Part shown: in pieces, positions 61,101-64,000 of the stretch
Layout: every line of letters begins with the position of its first letter
Numbering within the stretch: the stretch's first letter is position 1
Source: Hybos culiciformis
Lineage: Eukaryota; Arthropoda; Insecta; Diptera; Hybotidae
Length of the DNA stretch: 64,000 bases
Assembly: GCA_964007475.1 (NCBI GenBank)
Contig: OZ023273.1
Location: 18,923,922-18,987,921, forward strand
Reading direction: 5' to 3'
Position numbers and translations under genes: made by a program
Notes under the pieces: generated by a model
Told to the model about the DNA's origin: nothing
Seen by the model: the letters and a program-made list of their open reading frames with translations, nothing else
Databases searched by the model: none

Positions 61101-64000
61101 TAATAATAAAAAAAAATTATTAAAAAATTCACAAAAAATTTCATATTATGTAAATTGTTAACTAATATTTCTTTAAAAACCATTAACCAATAACAATAAT
61201 CATAAATAAAAAAATAAAAAAAACAAAATGAATGAAAATCTGCAAATTGATTTGAAAATTTTATAAAATTATGTTTTCTTGAATCAAAATTTAAATAAAA
61301 ATGCGACAAAATTTTTAAATTTTGAAAAAAATTTTAAATTAAAAAAGCCCGCATTATAGTAATTTGTATCTTTCATTCTGGCTTCAAGATTCTTTGCAAA
61401 ATTATACAAAACAAAGTGGGTATAAGATAAGGATATCAATTTCTTTAATAATCACATTACTTGTTCAATATTTAAAAACTACTGATATTAATTTCTTACT
61501 TTAAACTAACTTTAAAGGCAGAATTTACTTGAATAGAGCATAAAAAAACAAAAAAAAAAAATTAAAGAGTAATTAACCTTGATGAACACAACTTAAATAG
61601 TGTGTGACAGTAATTTTTTTTAAATTTCCTTTTTTTCTTAGCAATTTTAGTTAAATTACTTCATACATAAATATATGATGTAAAACTGTGCTTTTATTGC
61701 GGTTCTTTTAGATGGTAAAAGATTAAAAAAAGATTCTCAAAAAGGGAAAAAAAAATTAATTTATATTCTGGCAAGCAGGTTGTTACATAAAATAAATATT
61801 TTATAAAGAAATTTATCTTTGGTAAAAATGTTTTTATAAAGTAAATGAAAATATAGGTACACATGCAAAATAATGTTTAAAATTGGGAAAATAAGTTATT
61901 GTCTCAATATAACCTGAAAATTTGAACACCATATATATAATGTTTTGCTTAATTTCATTATTATTATTATTATTATTATTATTAAACTTAATAATGTTAT
62001 TAAATTAAAATTTAAAGGATTTATAAATATTAGTTAGAATTTTTGTGCAAAAAATCTTAATATACGCCTAGACATAGGGCTGGTTAATGTACCTAAGTTT
62101 ATTTATTCATAAATCATAAACTTCACATCAATGATCTCAATTAAATTTCAACAACTTTTAATAGGTTTTTTTTTTAAATTATTTATAAAATAAATAAAAA
62201 TGTTTGTATTATTTTATATAAAATAAATATATATATATGTGTGTAATTAAGATTTTTAACTGAATATGATCAGTCTATATGAAAAAAGAAATCTAGAAAT
62301 CCATCCCTTATAATTATTGTCAGCATGTAAACCAGTAAACAAGTATTATAGAATAGAACACATATTATTGTGTTTTTTGTCCAATTAAATTTATTAAAAA
62401 CAAAACATAAAAATCTTTTTTTTTTTCTAAATCCCCAGATATAATAATAAATTCGATAACTAAAATGTTTAAATTAACTATTTTGATTATGTTACGACCT
62501 AATTATGTGTTGTTGGTTTTTTTTTTTTTCAATTTCATTGTAAATTTTGCAAACACATGTTAGTAACAAGTGTATGTTAAATAATATTAATTAACCACAT
62601 AAAATAATAAAAAAAAAAAGATTATAATGTGATGTTGTAAGTATAATTTCTAAATTTATGGAACTTTTTATTAATTATTTAATTACTTAAATTATCATAA
62701 ATAATCTAATGATAATCTTATTTATGAAAAAAGTAAACAAGAGATTTTATTAATATTACTATATGTGAATATATATTATGTATACAAAATATAATATAAA
62801 ATAAGGAAGGATTTTTTTGTTTTTTTTTTTTCAATCTTTTTTGTTTTTCCTAATTTGATGATAATTCTATTTAATAATATCATATAATCTACAATTTTCA
62901 AGCTATGTCAGAAATTATACTAGTCAAATAGCATAAAAGCAGCATTCTACATGTTATGGGAATTTATGTTAAATTTTGTGGTTTTTATTACATCCTCTTG
63001 TAAGGATAGATAACTCAAATAACAATTAAGTCCTCAGGGGACCATTGAATAGTACAATTTCTTTATAATAACGTAGGATTCATCAAAAGTTAAAATGTTT
63101 CATATATGAAATGTGTGTAAGTGTAGGTAAGTATGTGCTTTTTGTTTCTTTAAATGTTTTAGGGACTAGATGTTTTTGTACTTGAGTTTTTGTGTTCATT
63201 TACATTAAAAATTTAGTCATTTTTTTCTAAAATAAATAAAATCCATAAGGTATTAACCGTAAGTTTTTTGTGAAAGCGATGAAAATTATTAGCTTAAATT
63301 GCAGCCGACAACTGAAAAATTCAATTATAGATACAACAGATTAAACAAAACAATAGATCGTCGGTGGTGCAGAAGTCCTCGCATTTGAATATAAATTATC
63401 AATTAATTTCGTTGGTTAGAGAAAGTAAACAGTCTATACTAAAAAAAGGTGTATATTAGAATTGCAGCTTGATATTTGATGTTCAAATCTAGTGTTATAA
63501 TTAAAAAAAAAAAAAAAAAATGTTGCAAATTTAAAATTGCTGAAAATAATATTAGATACTGATATAGTACACATTGTTGTAACTATTTGGGTAATTAAAT
63601 TAATTTCACATTTTATATTTTAGGCAATTCCGGAGATAAGGACTTTTATATTTTGCCTTATTCTAAAAATTTAAACGTACATTTCACATCATTCAAGAAA
63701 CAACAGTTAAATATAATAAACTACTTATTGATGATTTATAAAGAAAATAAATAACTAAAAAGCATAGATTATCATTACTTTCAGATAATTATTTATCCTT
63801 ATACCAAACATTATACAGAAGCATATTTTATTTTTCTGTTACGCGGCATAACTGAATAGATATATTCTGTCCCACAGTATTACATTTTATTACTTTATGA
63901 TGCTTCATGTATAAGAGAAACATATTTTTGTGCTATTTTTTTGACGTGTATTATATCCTGCAAATTAAATTTCCTTCAGTTTGGTGTTTTTTTTTTGTTT
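55200..64000. other. AT-rich sequence without supportable genes
   Basis: Nothing recognised on either strand except simple repeats such as (ATT)n at about 61955-61983. If Fas1 exon 1 is further right this is intron; if not, upstream flank. A minus-strand frame at 60804-61013 contains LLRSAKFWEHISLSN, faintly like a LINE tail, too short to call. Confidence 0.5.

Overview
This is an AT-rich (roughly 80% A+T) eukaryotic window. It is almost certainly from an insect: it holds most of an intron-rich gene for the neural cell-adhesion protein Fasciclin I (Fas1). The reading is closest to Drosophila Fas1, so a dipteran is my best guess, but the sequence does not prove the order.

The Fas1 gene lies on the minus strand. 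Eleven coding exons between 49071 and 2507 join in perfect phase with GT-AG (minus-strand CT..AC) borders. They give 561 codons covering FAS1 domains 1 to 3 and most of domain 4. The start codon and signal peptide were not found, and the last part of domain 4 plus the expected GPI signal lie beyond the left edge. A possible extra 42-nt, phase-matched micro-exon sits at 912-953. Introns run from 73 bp to about 13.2 kb and hold nearly all the other features.

Upstream of the first visible Fas1 exon, on the same strand, are three tiny intronless genes of 48, 46 and 44 codons (50379-50525, 53284-53424, 55034-55168). All begin Met-Cys-x-x-Cys. The first two are clear tandem duplicates sharing promoter, coding start and 3' UTR. 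They are absent from the supplied ORF list because they are short, and I know no named family for them.

The rest is dominated by non-autonomous foldback and inverted-repeat DNA elements, often nested, whose borders can be read from target-site duplications (TSDs) and empty sites. (a) 6893-10921 is a foldback element with 1.3-kb arms and TSD TAATA. It is interrupted by 8978-10232 (TSD GTCTGAAG, arms built of TTGTACAA words), which is itself interrupted by 9296-9780 (TSD CGCTAGGGC). (b) 38936-40065 is a second member of that innermost family, with matching asymmetric termini, a 9-bp TSD, homologous 38-nt palindromic units and a shared GC-rich core hairpin. (c) 50798-51502 is a foldback holding a 3-bp-TSD element that holds an inverted, internally deleted copy of itself; a clean copy lies at 52016-52361. 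(d) Further items are inverted-repeat elements at 15414-16100 and 33077-33371, a 0.7-kb duplicated segment with a tRNA-like sequence (13836 and 16810), and a 5'-truncated LINE tail at 11121-11439.

The most unusual signal is the family formed by 9296-9780 and 38936-40065. It resembles Drosophila Foldback elements in design (9-bp TSD, inverted arms of short repeats), but each unit is itself a palindrome and the centre is a perfect-looking GC-rich hairpin in very AT-rich DNA.
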